A stretch of 64,000 nucleotides of DNA, taken from contig NZ_CP007440.1 of assembly GCF_001579845.1 (NCBI RefSeq), forward strand, positions 3,556,029 through 3,620,028, given 5' to 3'. Position numbers and translations under genes: made by a program. Below the pieces are notes generated by a model, which saw only the letters and a list, made by a program, of their open reading frames with translations, ran no database searches and had not been told where the DNA came from. This document shows positions 42,119 through 51,705 of the stretch, piece after piece (within the stretch, counting starts at the first letter, position 1; the number at the start of each line of letters is the position of its first letter). This DNA comes from Rhodoplanes sp. Z2-YC6860 (GTDB taxonomy: Bacteria; Pseudomonadota; Alphaproteobacteria; Rhizobiales; Xanthobacteraceae).

Positions 42119-43138
42119 ATGCTGAGAGCCATTCTCCTGAGATTGGCCGGGGCCATCCCCGTGCTGTTTTTGGTCATTTGCGGCATCTTTGCTCTGCTGC
42201 ATTCGGCACCGGGCGATGCAGCCTCGATGCTCGCCTCGAGCGACGCCGGTCCCGAGGAGGTGGAACGACTCCGGTTGCTGTGGGGCCTGGATCAGCCGCT
42301 CTACGTGCAATTCGGAAAGTTCCTGTTGAACGTTCTGCACTTCGATCTCGGGACCTCGCTGCGATATCAGCAGCCGGTCATCGCCATGATCGCCGAGCGG
42401 TTGCCGGCCACGCTCGAACTCGCCTTGGTCACGCTCGTCATTGCGGTTGGCGTCGGTGTGCCGCTCGGCATCGCCGCCGCACTCAACAAGGGCAAGTGGG
42501 TCGACGGCCTCGTTTCGATGATTGCGGTCGCTGGCGTCAGCGCGCCATCGTTCTGGATGGGCATTTTGCTTGTGCTTTTCTTCTCCGCGGACCTGCACAT
42601 CCTGCCGTCGAGCGGACGTTTGCCTTATGGGACCCCGATATCCGAAAGCACGGGGTTCTACCTGGTCGACAGCCTCATGGCCGGACAATTCCGGACTTTC
42701 GGCTTGGTGCTGCTCCATCTCGCATTGCCGGCCATGACGCTTGCGGCCGGCATGGTCGGCATCATCGCCCGCATCGCGCGCTCAGCCCTGATCGACGTCG
42801 GCCAGGAGGATTTCATCTCCACCGCGGTGGCCAAGGGCGTCAGCCGGGCGCGGATCATCCGCCACCATCTTCTCCCGAACGCCGCCATCCCGATCACCAC
42901 GATCATCGGTCTGGAACTCGGCGTCCTGATGAGCGGCACCATCATCGTCGAGGTGATCTTCTCCTGGCCGGGCGTCGGCAGCTTGCTTTATCAGGCCGTG
43001 AACGTGCGTGATACGCCGCTTACGACTGGGGTTGTCGTGGTGTACACGACGCTGTTCATCGCGCTGAACGTGCTGATCGACATGTTTTACTTCGTCATCG
43101 ACCCGCGCGTCGCTGCGGCCGGAGGGGCGCGGCATTGA
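42119..43138 (+). CDS. Dpp/Opp-type ABC permease, DppB-like
   Basis: 339 residues. First helix LRLAGAIPVLFLVICGIFALL, then the DppB-specific LLWGLDQPLYVQFGKFL. Later helices and the coupling loop VSRARIIRHHLLPNAAIPIT near 240-260. It ends with MFYFVIDPRVA, the usual DppB tail. It overlaps the next permease start (TTGA). It forms one half of the channel for di/oligopeptide-like or related amide substrates. Confidence 0.9.
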   Translation: MLRAILLRLAGAIPVLFLVICGIFALLHSAPGDAASMLASSDAGPEEVERLRLLWGLDQPLYVQFGKFLLNVLHFDLGTSLRYQQPVIAMIAERLPATLELALVTLVIAVGVGVPLGIAAALNKGKWVDGLVSMIAVAGVSAPSFWMGILLVLFFSADLHILPSSGRLPYGTPISESTGFYLVDSLMAGQFRTFGLVLLHLALPAMTLAAGMVGIIARIARSALIDVGQEDFISTAVAKGVSRARIIRHHLLPNAAIPITTIIGLELGVLMSGTIIVEVIFSWPGVGSLLYQAVNVRDTPLTTGVVVVYTTLFIALNVLIDMFYFVIDPRVAAAGGARH

Positions 43139-43974
43139 GAGCGAGAACATTTCTCCAGACCAAGTTCATCATCGGCGCACTCTGCGTCGGCAGCATCGTG
43201 ATGATGGCGCTGGCGGGACAGTTTCTGACCTCGCACGACCCGGAGGAACAGAATCTGATCGCGTCGCTTCAGCCGCCGTTCGACTTCGCTGAGGGCTATA
43301 TCTTCGGCACCGATCAGCTTGGGCGCGACATCTTCGCGCGTATGGTTTCGGGTGCCCGTGTGTCGTTGATGATCGCCGCCTCGGTGGTGGTCATTTCCGG
43401 CGTCGTCGGTGTGCTTGTCGGCACGACATCGGGATTCCTCGGTGGCTGGCGTGACGTCGTGCTGCAGAAGGTCGTCGAGACGTTCTGGGCGTTTCCGCCG
43501 ATCCTTCTGGCGATCGCGATCGTTTCGCTGTTCGGCCAGAACTTGCCGAACCTCATCATCGCGTTGACCGTCCAGCGTTGGATTCCCTATGCGCGCCTGA
43601 CCCGCGCCCAGGCTCTGGCGCTGCGCTCGCGCGACTTCGTCCTGGCGTCGATGATCATGGGCGGCGGCACGGTGTGGATCTTGCGGCGGCACATCATCCC
43701 GAATGTCGTCGCATCGGCCGTGGTCGTCGCCACCTTCAGCATGGCGACCGCGATCATCGCTGAAGCGAGCCTTAGCTTTCTTGGCTTGGGCGTGCCGCCA
43801 GGCACCGCGACCTGGGGCGGCATGCTCGCGGATGGCCGCTCCTACATCACGCGAGCCTGGTGGCTCGCGGTGTTTCCCGGCCTCGGCATCTTCATCACCG
43901 TCATCGGATTGAATCTATTGGGCGATTGGCTGCGCGACCTGTTCGATCCCAAAGCCGACCTGAATCTCGTATGA
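43135..43974 (+). CDS. Dpp/Opp-type ABC permease, DppC-like
   Basis: 279 residues from a TTG overlapping the previous stop. DppC pattern: FIFGTDQLGRDIFARMVSGA (the conserved GTDxxGRD motif), then VGTTSGFLGGWRDVVLQ, the coupling loop ASMIMGGGTVWILRRHIIPN, and ITVIGLNLLGDWLRDLFDPK at the end. It overlaps the ATPase start by 4 bp. Confidence 0.9.
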   Translation: MRARTFLQTKFIIGALCVGSIVMMALAGQFLTSHDPEEQNLIASLQPPFDFAEGYIFGTDQLGRDIFARMVSGARVSLMIAASVVVISGVVGVLVGTTSGFLGGWRDVVLQKVVETFWAFPPILLAIAIVSLFGQNLPNLIIALTVQRWIPYARLTRAQALALRSRDFVLASMIMGGGTVWILRRHIIPNVVASAVVVATFSMATAIIAEASLSFLGLGVPPGTATWGGMLADGRSYITRAWWLAVFPGLGIFITVIGLNLLGDWLRDLFDPKADLNLV

Positions 43975-44948
43975 CAGCCGACTCCGACATCGTACTCGAG
44001 GCCCGGAACCTGAGCCTGTTCCTGCGTCAGGACGGCGGCGAGCTCAAGGTTGTCGACGACGTGAGCTTTCGCGTGGCGCGGGGGGAGTTTTTCGCGCTGA
44101 TCGGCGAAAGCGGCTCTGGCAAGACCACCATCGCCAAGGCCGTGATGCGGCTTCTCCCCCCGGGCAAACTTCGCATCGCCGGCTCGCTCCTGGTCACCGG
44201 AACCGATGTCGCGCAGGCGCCGGAACGGGCGATGCGCAAGCTGCGCGGTCAAGCGATGAGCATGATCTTCCAGGAGCCGATGACCTCGCTCAATCCCATC
44301 ATGACGGTTGCGGCGCAGATCGACGAAGCCTTGCAGACGCACCAGTCCGCGAGCCGCTCGGCGCGGCGCGAGCGCATCATGCAACTGCTAGCGGACGTGC
44401 GTTTCGACAATCCCGGAAAGGTCGCCGCGCAATATCCGCACGAGCTATCCGGCGGCATGCGTCAGCGCGTCATGATCGCGATCGCGCTTGCCAACGATCC
44501 GCTGCTGCTGATCGCCGATGAGCCGACCACCGCGCTCGACGTAACCATCCAGCAGGAGGTGCTCGAAATCCTGGTGCGGCTGCAGGAGAAATACCGTCTG
44601 TCGGTGTTCTTCATTTCCCACGATCTCGCGCTGGTGAACCGCTTCGCAAACCGGGTCGGCGTGCTTTATGGCGGTATGCTGATGGAGTCCGGCCCGACGG
44701 CCGATGTGATCGGCAGGCCGGCGCATCCCTACACCGGGGCGTTGCTTGCCTGCATGCCGCGGCTGCGCGAAGGAGCTGCGCGCCAGGCCGGGATTGAAGG
44801 CAACGTTCCGCGCGTCGACCACTGGTTCGACGGCTGCCGGTTCGCGCAGCGCTGCACGCATGTCCATCCCGAATGCCGCTCGGCCCGCATCGACACTTCG
44901 GCGGCAAGTCCAACGCAAAGCGTCCGATGTCTGCATCCGCTCAGTTGA
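43971..44948 (+). CDS. Dpp/Opp-type ABC ATPase, DppD-like
   Basis: 325 residues from ATG at 43971, overlapping the previous stop. Walker A GESGSGKTT near 43, FQEPMTSLNP, signature LSGGMRQR, Walker B LLIADEPTTALD, then the C-terminal oligopeptide-type extension HPYTGALLACMPRLRE and CRFAQRCTH whose cysteines resemble the Fe-S-like motif of this family. The stop overlaps the next gene by 22 bp, a tight coupling. Confidence 0.9.
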   Translation: MTADSDIVLEARNLSLFLRQDGGELKVVDDVSFRVARGEFFALIGESGSGKTTIAKAVMRLLPPGKLRIAGSLLVTGTDVAQAPERAMRKLRGQAMSMIFQEPMTSLNPIMTVAAQIDEALQTHQSASRSARRERIMQLLADVRFDNPGKVAAQYPHELSGGMRQRVMIAIALANDPLLLIADEPTTALDVTIQQEVLEILVRLQEKYRLSVFFISHDLALVNRFANRVGVLYGGMLMESGPTADVIGRPAHPYTGALLACMPRLREGAARQAGIEGNVPRVDHWFDGCRFAQRCTHVHPECRSARIDTSAASPTQSVRCLHPLS

Positions 44949-45754
44949 ATCGCGAGGCTCCTTCCTCGAACGAGCTGCCTGCGCTGCGCCTTAGCGGCAT
45001 CGGCAAGACGTTCGTGACGCCTGCCGGATTGTTGAAGCCCGCCTATCGCACGCCGGCGCTGAAGGACATCTCGATCGACGTGCGACCGTCGGAGATTCTA
45101 GCCATCGTCGGCGAATCGGGCTCAGGCAAAACCACGCTCGGCCGCATTGCAGTTGGCCTTCTGCAGCCAGACAGCGGCATCGTGCATCTCGGAGAGCGGG
45201 TGCTGGTCGACGTATCGCGCGGCATCCACGTGCCGGCGTCGAAACGCGGGATCAGCATGATATTTCAGGATCCGACCTCGTCGCTCAACCCGCGGATGCG
45301 GGTGCGCGATATCGTCGGCGAAGGCCTGCGGCTGGCCGGCGTCGGCCGTCGCGAAATCGCCGAACGCGCTGCGGGCGCGCTCAATCTGGTGGGGCTGCGT
45401 ACCGAAGACCTGGAGCGCTATCCGCATCAATTCAGCGGAGGCCAGCGCCAACGCATCGGTATCGCCCGGGCGATCGTGATGGAGCCCGCGGTTCTGGTCG
45501 CGGATGAACCGGTGTCGTCGCTCGACGTCTCGGTGCAGATGCAGGTTCTCAATTTGATCCTGGACATCCGCGACAAAATGAAACTGACGGTGCTGTTCGT
45601 CACCCACAACATCGCCGTCGTGGAATATCTTTGCGATCGCATGGTCGTGCTCTCGCGCGGCGAGATCGTCGAACGCGGCCCGACGCGCGCGCTGATCGAA
45701 GCGCCGCAGCATGCCTACACCCAGCGGCTCTTGAACGCGGTGCCTCGGCTTTGA
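44927..45754 (+). CDS. Dpp/Opp-type ABC ATPase, DppF-like
   Basis: 275 residues from ATG at 44927. GESGSGKTT Walker A, FQDPTSSLNPRMRV, FSGGQRQRIGIARAI signature, VLVADEPVSSLDVS Walker B, and the family ending HAYTQRLLNAVPRL. It lacks a cysteine-bearing tail, as usual for short DppF proteins. Completes the importer with DppB, C, D and the receptor at 40362. Confidence 0.9.
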   Translation: MSASAQLNREAPSSNELPALRLSGIGKTFVTPAGLLKPAYRTPALKDISIDVRPSEILAIVGESGSGKTTLGRIAVGLLQPDSGIVHLGERVLVDVSRGIHVPASKRGISMIFQDPTSSLNPRMRVRDIVGEGLRLAGVGRREIAERAAGALNLVGLRTEDLERYPHQFSGGQRQRIGIARAIVMEPAVLVADEPVSSLDVSVQMQVLNLILDIRDKMKLTVLFVTHNIAVVEYLCDRMVVLSRGEIVERGPTRALIEAPQHAYTQRLLNAVPRL

Positions 45755-45809
45755 CGACGCACCAGCCATAGCGAACGCAAATCGCATTCATATCAGAGGG
45801 GCAGAGACA

Positions 45810-46838
45810 GTGCCGAACTTTGCACAGTTCATGATCGAGCGCTTTTCGAAACGCCTGCGGGCTCGCCGGATGCAGGCCTTGACGGCTTTCGCCTGCTGGC
45901 TTGTTGTGGCGTCGGCCGGACTCGTGATGAATGCGGATGCAAGCGCCCAGGGCGCCAAATCGCTCAGGATCATCGTGCCGTTGTCGGCAGGCGGCGGCGC
46001 CGATATTCTCGCGCGCATTCTCGCAGAGCAGGTGAATCGCGCCCAAGGCGCGACAGTTATAGTTGAGAACCGGCCCGGCGCCGGCACCGCGATCGGCACG
46101 GACTTTGTTGCGCGCGCCGCGCCCGATGGCAGCACATTGCTCATCACCAATCCGGCATTTCTCATCAACCCGCACATCAGGCCGCAGAATTACGACCCGA
46201 TGACCAGCTTCGAGCCGATCTGCAATATCGTCAGTTTTCCATTGTTCGTGGTCGTGGCGGCGAACTCGCCGTATCGCACTCTGGCCGAGCTGATCGACGC
46301 CGCGCGCGCCAAGCCCGGATCGCTCACGTTCGCCAGTGCCGGCCCAGCGACGGCAAGCCATATCGCGCTCGAGGCACTCCGACTGGCCGCCCAGGTCGAG
46401 GTCACATACGTGCCGTTCGCAGGAACGGCTCCTGCGATCACGGCGTTGCTCGGCGGCCATGTCGCGGCGGTGTACGCCGATTACACGAGCGTCTCCGAGC
46501 AGATCAAGAGCGGCGCGCTCCGGGCATTGTCGGTCGGTTCGCTCAAGCGCTTCCCCGGACTTCCGGACGTGCCGACGGTCGTGGAGTCCGGCTACGCGAA
46601 CTACGAGCAGGAAAGCTGGAATGGCGTCCTTGCTCCGGCCAAGACGCCGAATGGTGTCGTTGGCGAGCTTCGGAGCTGGTTTTCCAAAGCGGGCGAATCG
46701 CCCGAAATGAAGGAGAAGCTCGCGCTGCAGGGCCTCGCGCCGACGGTCGCGTGCGGTGCCGACTTTACCGCGCTGCTAAGGCGGCAGAACGAGCAGTACG
46801 GCCGTTCGATCCGGGCCGCCAACCTCAAGGCCCAATAA
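45810..46838 (+). CDS. Bug/TctC-family periplasmic solute receptor
   Basis: 342 residues from GTG with GAGGGGCAG upstream, 55 bp after dppF. Signal (LTAFACWLVVASAGLVMNADA) cut near SAQGAK. Body: LRIIVPLSAGGGADILARIL, ENRPGAGTAIGTDFVAR, YVPFAGTAPAITALLGGHVA, DVPTVVESGYANYEQESWN. A Bug receptor attached to a peptide-type ABC operon is unusual; it might extend the ligand range or be unrelated cargo. Confidence 0.9.
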   Translation: MPNFAQFMIERFSKRLRARRMQALTAFACWLVVASAGLVMNADASAQGAKSLRIIVPLSAGGGADILARILAEQVNRAQGATVIVENRPGAGTAIGTDFVARAAPDGSTLLITNPAFLINPHIRPQNYDPMTSFEPICNIVSFPLFVVVAANSPYRTLAELIDAARAKPGSLTFASAGPATASHIALEALRLAAQVEVTYVPFAGTAPAITALLGGHVAAVYADYTSVSEQIKSGALRALSVGSLKRFPGLPDVPTVVESGYANYEQESWNGVLAPAKTPNGVVGELRSWFSKAGESPEMKEKLALQGLAPTVACGADFTALLRRQNEQYGRSIRAANLKAQ

Positions 46839-47341
46839 GCAAGCGTCGGCAACCATGCGGGCGAACGGCCCGGCGCTTTGCGTCGGCGCCGTCTGTCCGT
46901 TCGGCCGCTTCGAGACATAGAGAGCCGGGGGCGCGGGCAGGCGTCTTTCGTCTTGCAAATTCGCTTCGCGGCAATTTGTTCGGAGTGCGCCGAGCGGTCC
47001 TGTTTCGGGGCGCGGGGTCTGGGCGCGCCGAATGCGTGAGCCAGACAAGCAGTTAGAAAACGTTTGTAAACTTATCTATTTTTCGTATGCTGTGTTCGTA
47101 TCGGCAACGGTCATCCCCCCAACTGAGGGATTGCGCCGAATGCTTCCATCGGCGGATGCCAGCGCATGGATGTTGTGGTCGACGGAGTTTTCCCGATCTG
47201 GGGCGCTTGCGCCGGTTCCTGGGCGCGTTCGCGCGAGCCGCTCTTCGACCTGAGCACCGCGCGGGATGCCAAGGCAGGTCTCGATCGCGACAAGCCGTGC
47301 GCGACACGCAGGTCGGAACAACACGTGAAGGAAGAGGACAG
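46839..47341. other. Intergenic region before the amidase gene
   Basis: About 500 bp without a gene. A possible sigma70 promoter is TTGTAA at 47064-47069, a 16-bp spacer, then TATGCT at 47086-47091, next to a GTTT-GT-AAAC dyad at 47063-47072. AAGGAAGAGGA precedes the amidase ATG at 47342. Short frames here show no family similarity. Confidence 0.4.
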
Positions 47342-48826
47342 ATGGCAGCGAAGCCCTTTCGCGTCGTAGAAGCGACGATCGCGGATATCCATGCGGCCTA
47401 TCGGGATGGCGCACTCACGGCGCGTCAACTCGTCCAGGCCTATCTCGATCGCATCGAGGCCTATGACAAGAAGGGGCCTGGTATCAATTCCGTCATCTCT
47501 CTCAACCCGAAGGCCCTCGAAGAGGCCGATCGGCTGGACGCAGCAATGCGGTCGTCGGCCCTTGTCGGGCCGATGCACGGCATTCCGATCCTGATGAAGG
47601 ATCAGGGCGACGTCGCTGGAATGCCCACGACGCTCGGCTCGGTGCTGTTCAAGGACTACATGCCGAAGGCGGACGCCTTTGCGGTCGCGAAGCTGCGGAA
47701 GGCTGGCGCCATTTTCCTGGGCAAGGTCACGCTCGGCGAACTCGGCGGCGGCGATACCCACGGATCGCTGTTCGGTTCGACCAGGAATGTCTACGACCAC
47801 GAGCGAACTGCCGGCGGATCGTCCGGCGGCTCGGGCGCCGCCGTCTCTGCGAATTTCTGCACCGTGGCGGTCGGACAAGAGGGCTTTTCTTCCATCCGCC
47901 GCCCGGCGATCTGGAACGGCGTCGTCGGCATGCGACCGACCATCGGACTCGTCAGTCGGGGCGGCGTGTATGGCGGCTGGCCGACCGTCAACGGCTCGCT
48001 CGGTCCGATGGCGCGAACGGTAACTGACCTCGCCAAGTTGCTCGACGGAATGGTGGGGTACGATCCGAACGATCCCGTGACCGCATATGGCATCGGTCGA
48101 ACCGCGGACAGCTATTCGGCCGGCCTGAAGCCGGATGCCCTGAAAGGCGCGCGGCTCGGCATTCTGCGGCAATCGATGGGCTATGACTCCGAGCCCGGAT
48201 CCGAAGACTTTGCGAAAGTAACGGCAGTGTTCGACAGGGCGGTGGCCGATCTTCGGAAGGCGGGGGCCGATGTGATCGATCCAATCGTCATTCCGGACCT
48301 CAACGCTCTGCTCGATCTGCGCGCGCGCGACGTCGCGGCCGACGATCGGATGTTCGAACTGTATTTCGCCGGCGGGCAGGCGCCGTTCGCCACCCGCGAA
48401 GCCGCAATGGCCTCTCCGCTGTTTGCGAAAGTCTCGAAGAGTGCCAACCGGCGCTGGACCAACGCCGATACGCCCGCGCAGCACCACGCCTACATGAAGG
48501 CGCGGGAGACACTGATGATCAATCTGCTGCAGGTCATGGCGGACCACAGGCTCGACGCGATCGTTCATAAGGCCGTCGAGCATCAGCCGACGTTGATCAA
48601 GGACGGCGTCAACCCGCCCTTCGTCGACCAGAAAGGCGCTCCTCACATCAACACGTATTTGATGTTCGTGCCGTCGATCGTCGTGCCAGCGGGCTTCACG
48701 CGGGACAATCTTCCTGCCGGCATCACGTTCCTCGGTCGGCCCTACGACGACGCGAAAATGATCGAGCTTGCCTATGGCTATGAGCAGGCGACGCAGCACC
48801 GGAAGGCGCCGCCGTCCATGCCCTGA
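47342..48826 (+). CDS. Amidase signature family hydrolase
   Basis: 494 residues. The Ser-cisSer-Lys triad is traceable: lysine in GIPILMKDQGD (about 85), the GGSSGGSGAAV loop (about 160), and a serine in the region FSSIRRPAIWNGVVGMRPT. The nucleophile motif is unusual: EGFSSIR replaces the common DTGGSIR, although a serine stays in the right position. A long in-frame extension to 47087 lacks similarity. It opens an operon with the ThDP enzyme, Bug and TAXI-like genes. It would hydrolyse a carboxamide in the cytoplasm; the ammonia-releasing step could follow uptake. Confidence 0.86.
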   Translation: MAAKPFRVVEATIADIHAAYRDGALTARQLVQAYLDRIEAYDKKGPGINSVISLNPKALEEADRLDAAMRSSALVGPMHGIPILMKDQGDVAGMPTTLGSVLFKDYMPKADAFAVAKLRKAGAIFLGKVTLGELGGGDTHGSLFGSTRNVYDHERTAGGSSGGSGAAVSANFCTVAVGQEGFSSIRRPAIWNGVVGMRPTIGLVSRGGVYGGWPTVNGSLGPMARTVTDLAKLLDGMVGYDPNDPVTAYGIGRTADSYSAGLKPDALKGARLGILRQSMGYDSEPGSEDFAKVTAVFDRAVADLRKAGADVIDPIVIPDLNALLDLRARDVAADDRMFELYFAGGQAPFATREAAMASPLFAKVSKSANRRWTNADTPAQHHAYMKARETLMINLLQVMADHRLDAIVHKAVEHQPTLIKDGVNPPFVDQKGAPHINTYLMFVPSIVVPAGFTRDNLPAGITFLGRPYDDAKMIELAYGYEQATQHRKAPPSMP

Positions 48827-48888
48827 AGCTTGGGCAGCGGCTGAACTCCTGCGCGTGCGTGCTCACGAGGAATGAAGAAAGAGAGAAA

Positions 48889-50679
48889 ATGCAGAACATC
48901 AAGATGAGCGACGTCGACCAGCCGAATCTGCCTGCGGAGTTTCCGATCGGCTGGAAGAGCGACGTTGCCGCCGAAATGCTCCGAAAGCTCGGCATTCGAT
49001 ATGTCGCGTTGAATCCCGGCGCGAGCTACCGCGGCTTCCACGACAGTCTTGTGAATTATCTCGGCAATCAGAACCCGCAGATGATCATGTGTCTGCATGA
49101 GGACCATGTCGTCGCGATTGCTCATGGCTATGCCAAGGCGGCCGATGCGCCGATGGCAGCGGTGCTGCACTCGAATGTCGGCCTGATGCATGGTCTGATG
49201 GGGCTTTTCAATGCTTTCTGCGATCGCGTACCGATGGTCGTGATCGGCGCCACCGGCCCGGTCGTTCCGGAAAAGCGCCGGCCGTGGATCGACTGGATTC
49301 ATACCTGCAAGGACCAGGGCGCGTTGCTGCGCAACTACGTCAAATGGGACGATGAGCCGCGCTCCGTGGAAGGCGTCGTGGAAGCGTTTCTACGTGGCTA
49401 CCAACTCACGTGCTCCACCCCGAATGCACCGGTCTATATCTGTCTGGATGCGGGCCTTCAGGAAGAGGCGGTCTCCGGCGAAGTCCATATCCCCGACATC
49501 GAGCGTTATCGTCCCAAGACCCGCCCAGCCGCTCCGGCCCAGGACGTTCAGGCCGTTGCGGACGCCATCAAGGCGGCCAAGACCCCCGTCTTCATGTTCG
49601 GCCGCGGCTCGCGCGATCAGGCGCACTGGGACGCACGGGTGAAGCTCGCGGAACTTGCGGGTGCTTCGGTCATGAGTTCGCAACGGGAACGGGCTGCATT
49701 CCCCACGCAGCACGGCTTGCATGTGCTGCCGCCGATGGGCTCGATGAGCGCGGCCGCGAAGGATTTGCTCGGAGCGGCAGATCTGATCGTCAGCTTCGAC
49801 TACAGCGATCTGCAAGGCTTTCTGCGCCAGCTCAACCGCCGCACAGGGACGATCAAAGCGAAGATCGTCCATGTCTCGGTGGACGACGTTTTGCACAACG
49901 GCTGGAGCATGGACTACTTCGGGCTGCCGCCGACCGACATCGGCATCGCCGCGGATCCCGATGCTTTCGTCGAACAGCTGTATCCCGCCCTCGAGAGCGT
50001 GCTCGGCGGAAAGAAGCGCTGGGATGGCCAGTCGCGGCGCAAGTGGGAGCCGCTGAACTACAGCGAGCGAGCAGATCAGGTCCTGATGCCGAGCGATATC
50101 GAGGTGGCGCTGGCGGAGATACGCAGAGACCGGAAGTTCACGCTCACCCACCTTTCATTCGGATGGGCCGGCCGTGCCTATCATTGGAACGATCCACTGG
50201 ACTATCTCGGCCACGACGGTGGCGCGGGTCTCGCCGCGGGGCCGGGCCTTGCCATCGGCGCGGCGCTTGCGCTCAAGGACACGGATCGGTTCGTCATTTC
50301 CGTCGACGGTGACGGCGATTTCATGCAGGGCGCAACCGCATTGTGGACGGCCGCGCACTATTCGATCCCGGCATTGTTCATCATTTCGAACAACCGCTCG
50401 AACTTCAACGATGAGATCCATCAGGAAGCGGTGGCCAAGGATCGGTCACGGCCGGTCTCCAACAAATGGATCGGACTGCGCATCGACGAACCGGCGCTGG
50501 ACATCGCCAGTCTGGCCCGATCGCAGGGCGTCGAGGCCGAAGGGCCCGTCAAGTACAAGAAGGCGCTGCTGGAGGCGCTGGAGCGCGGTCTCGCCATCGT
50601 GGCCTCAGGCCGGCCTTACCTGATCGATGTTTCGGTCCTGCCGGGCTATGCGAACAAGCTGGTGACCAGGGGCGACTAG
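48889..50679 (+). CDS. Thiamine-diphosphate-dependent enzyme (acetolactate synthase-like)
   Basis: 596 residues from ATG at 48889, 62 bp after the amidase stop; an ATG 30 bp upstream is an alternative. Catalytic glutamate E71 in CLHEDHVVAIAHGYA, and GDG at 474 with NN at 501 in a canonical ThDP motif. The Pyr domain begins with AAEMLRKLGIRYVALNPGAS, where the NPG resembles benzoylformate-decarboxylase-type and phosphonopyruvate-type enzymes. Third ThDP enzyme in the window; again followed by a Bug receptor, 60 bp downstream. Confidence 0.85.
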   Translation: MQNIKMSDVDQPNLPAEFPIGWKSDVAAEMLRKLGIRYVALNPGASYRGFHDSLVNYLGNQNPQMIMCLHEDHVVAIAHGYAKAADAPMAAVLHSNVGLMHGLMGLFNAFCDRVPMVVIGATGPVVPEKRRPWIDWIHTCKDQGALLRNYVKWDDEPRSVEGVVEAFLRGYQLTCSTPNAPVYICLDAGLQEEAVSGEVHIPDIERYRPKTRPAAPAQDVQAVADAIKAAKTPVFMFGRGSRDQAHWDARVKLAELAGASVMSSQRERAAFPTQHGLHVLPPMGSMSAAAKDLLGAADLIVSFDYSDLQGFLRQLNRRTGTIKAKIVHVSVDDVLHNGWSMDYFGLPPTDIGIAADPDAFVEQLYPALESVLGGKKRWDGQSRRKWEPLNYSERADQVLMPSDIEVALAEIRRDRKFTLTHLSFGWAGRAYHWNDPLDYLGHDGGAGLAAGPGLAIGAALALKDTDRFVISVDGDGDFMQGATALWTAAHYSIPALFIISNNRSNFNDEIHQEAVAKDRSRPVSNKWIGLRIDEPALDIASLARSQGVEAEGPVKYKKALLEALERGLAIVASGRPYLIDVSVLPGYANKLVTRGD

Positions 50680-50739
50680 TCCCGGCTATTTGGCATTCAG
50701 CTTGCTTTCATGCTCCGCACCAACTCGAGGACCATCCGT

Positions 50740-51705
50740 GTGAGAAAACTTGTTGTCTGCTTCATGCTCGTCGTGGCGTGTGGCGTATCGTCCGCCAACG
50801 CCCAATCGTTTCCGAACCGTCCGGTGCAGATCATCGTGCCGAGTTCGCCGGCCGGAATTACCGACATCGCCGCTCGCGTTCTGGCGGAACGTCTGTCCCG
50901 GCTCTGGGCCAGGCAAGTCGTTGTCGAAAACCGCCCGGGCGGCGGCGGCTCGATCGCGGTTGGCACGATCACGCGGGCAACGCCCGACGGCTACACGCTG
51001 CTGATGAGCACGAATGCCGAGCTGGCGCTCAATCCCGTCATCAATCCAAACACCAAGTACGACTTCCGCAAGGACTTCGTGCCGCTGGCGATGGTGACGA
51101 ACAACCCCATGCTGGTGGTCGCCAACAGCGCGACGCCTTACAAGTCACTGGCGGACGTCATCGCGGACGCGAAGAGCAAGCCGGGCCATCTCGCGTGGGC
51201 ATCGCCCGGTGTCGGTACGTGGAATCACATGACGGGCGAGTGGCTGTTCTCGGCACTCGGGCTCAAGCTCACTCACGTTCCCTATCGGGGTGGCGGCCCC
51301 GCCGGCACCGCCATCGCCGGCGGCGAGGTCTCGCTCGGAGTTGTTGCGATTTCCTCGGCGCTGCCTCACGTCCAGTCTGGACGAATGAGGGTTCTGGCGC
51401 TGACCACCGAGAAGCGCTCGAAATTCGATCCATCCTGGCCGACCATCGCAGAGACGGCTGTGCCGGGCTTCAATTCGACGCAGTGGGTCGGGCTGTATGC
51501 GCCCGCCGGTATCGACGCGGCTCTGCGCGATAAGATCACGGCCGACGTCGTTGCTTCGCTGGCCGAGCCTGAGACGCGTGCCCGCTTCGAAACCGCTGGC
51601 GTGGAGGTCATCGGTGCGGATGGGGCAGCCGCACTGAAACAGCTTGAAAAGGACAGCACGATCGCGACCGAAGTCAGCCGCACTGCAAACATCCGCGTGG
51701 AGTAA
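50740..51705 (+). CDS. Bug/TctC-family periplasmic solute receptor
   Basis: 321 residues from GTG at 50740 with GAGGACC upstream; ATG at 50710 would add ten basic residues before the same signal. Signal VVCFMLVVACGVSSANA cut before QSFPNRP. Body: VQIIVPSSPAGITDIAARVL, ENRPGGGGSIAVGTI, PDGYTLLMSTN, HVPYRGGGPAGTAIAGGE, NIRVE terminus as in the 15011 gene. Co-transcribed with the amidase and ThDP enzyme. Confidence 0.88.
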   Translation: MRKLVVCFMLVVACGVSSANAQSFPNRPVQIIVPSSPAGITDIAARVLAERLSRLWARQVVVENRPGGGGSIAVGTITRATPDGYTLLMSTNAELALNPVINPNTKYDFRKDFVPLAMVTNNPMLVVANSATPYKSLADVIADAKSKPGHLAWASPGVGTWNHMTGEWLFSALGLKLTHVPYRGGGPAGTAIAGGEVSLGVVAISSALPHVQSGRMRVLALTTEKRSKFDPSWPTIAETAVPGFNSTQWVGLYAPAGIDAALRDKITADVVASLAEPETRARFETAGVEVIGADGAAALKQLEKDSTIATEVSRTANIRVE

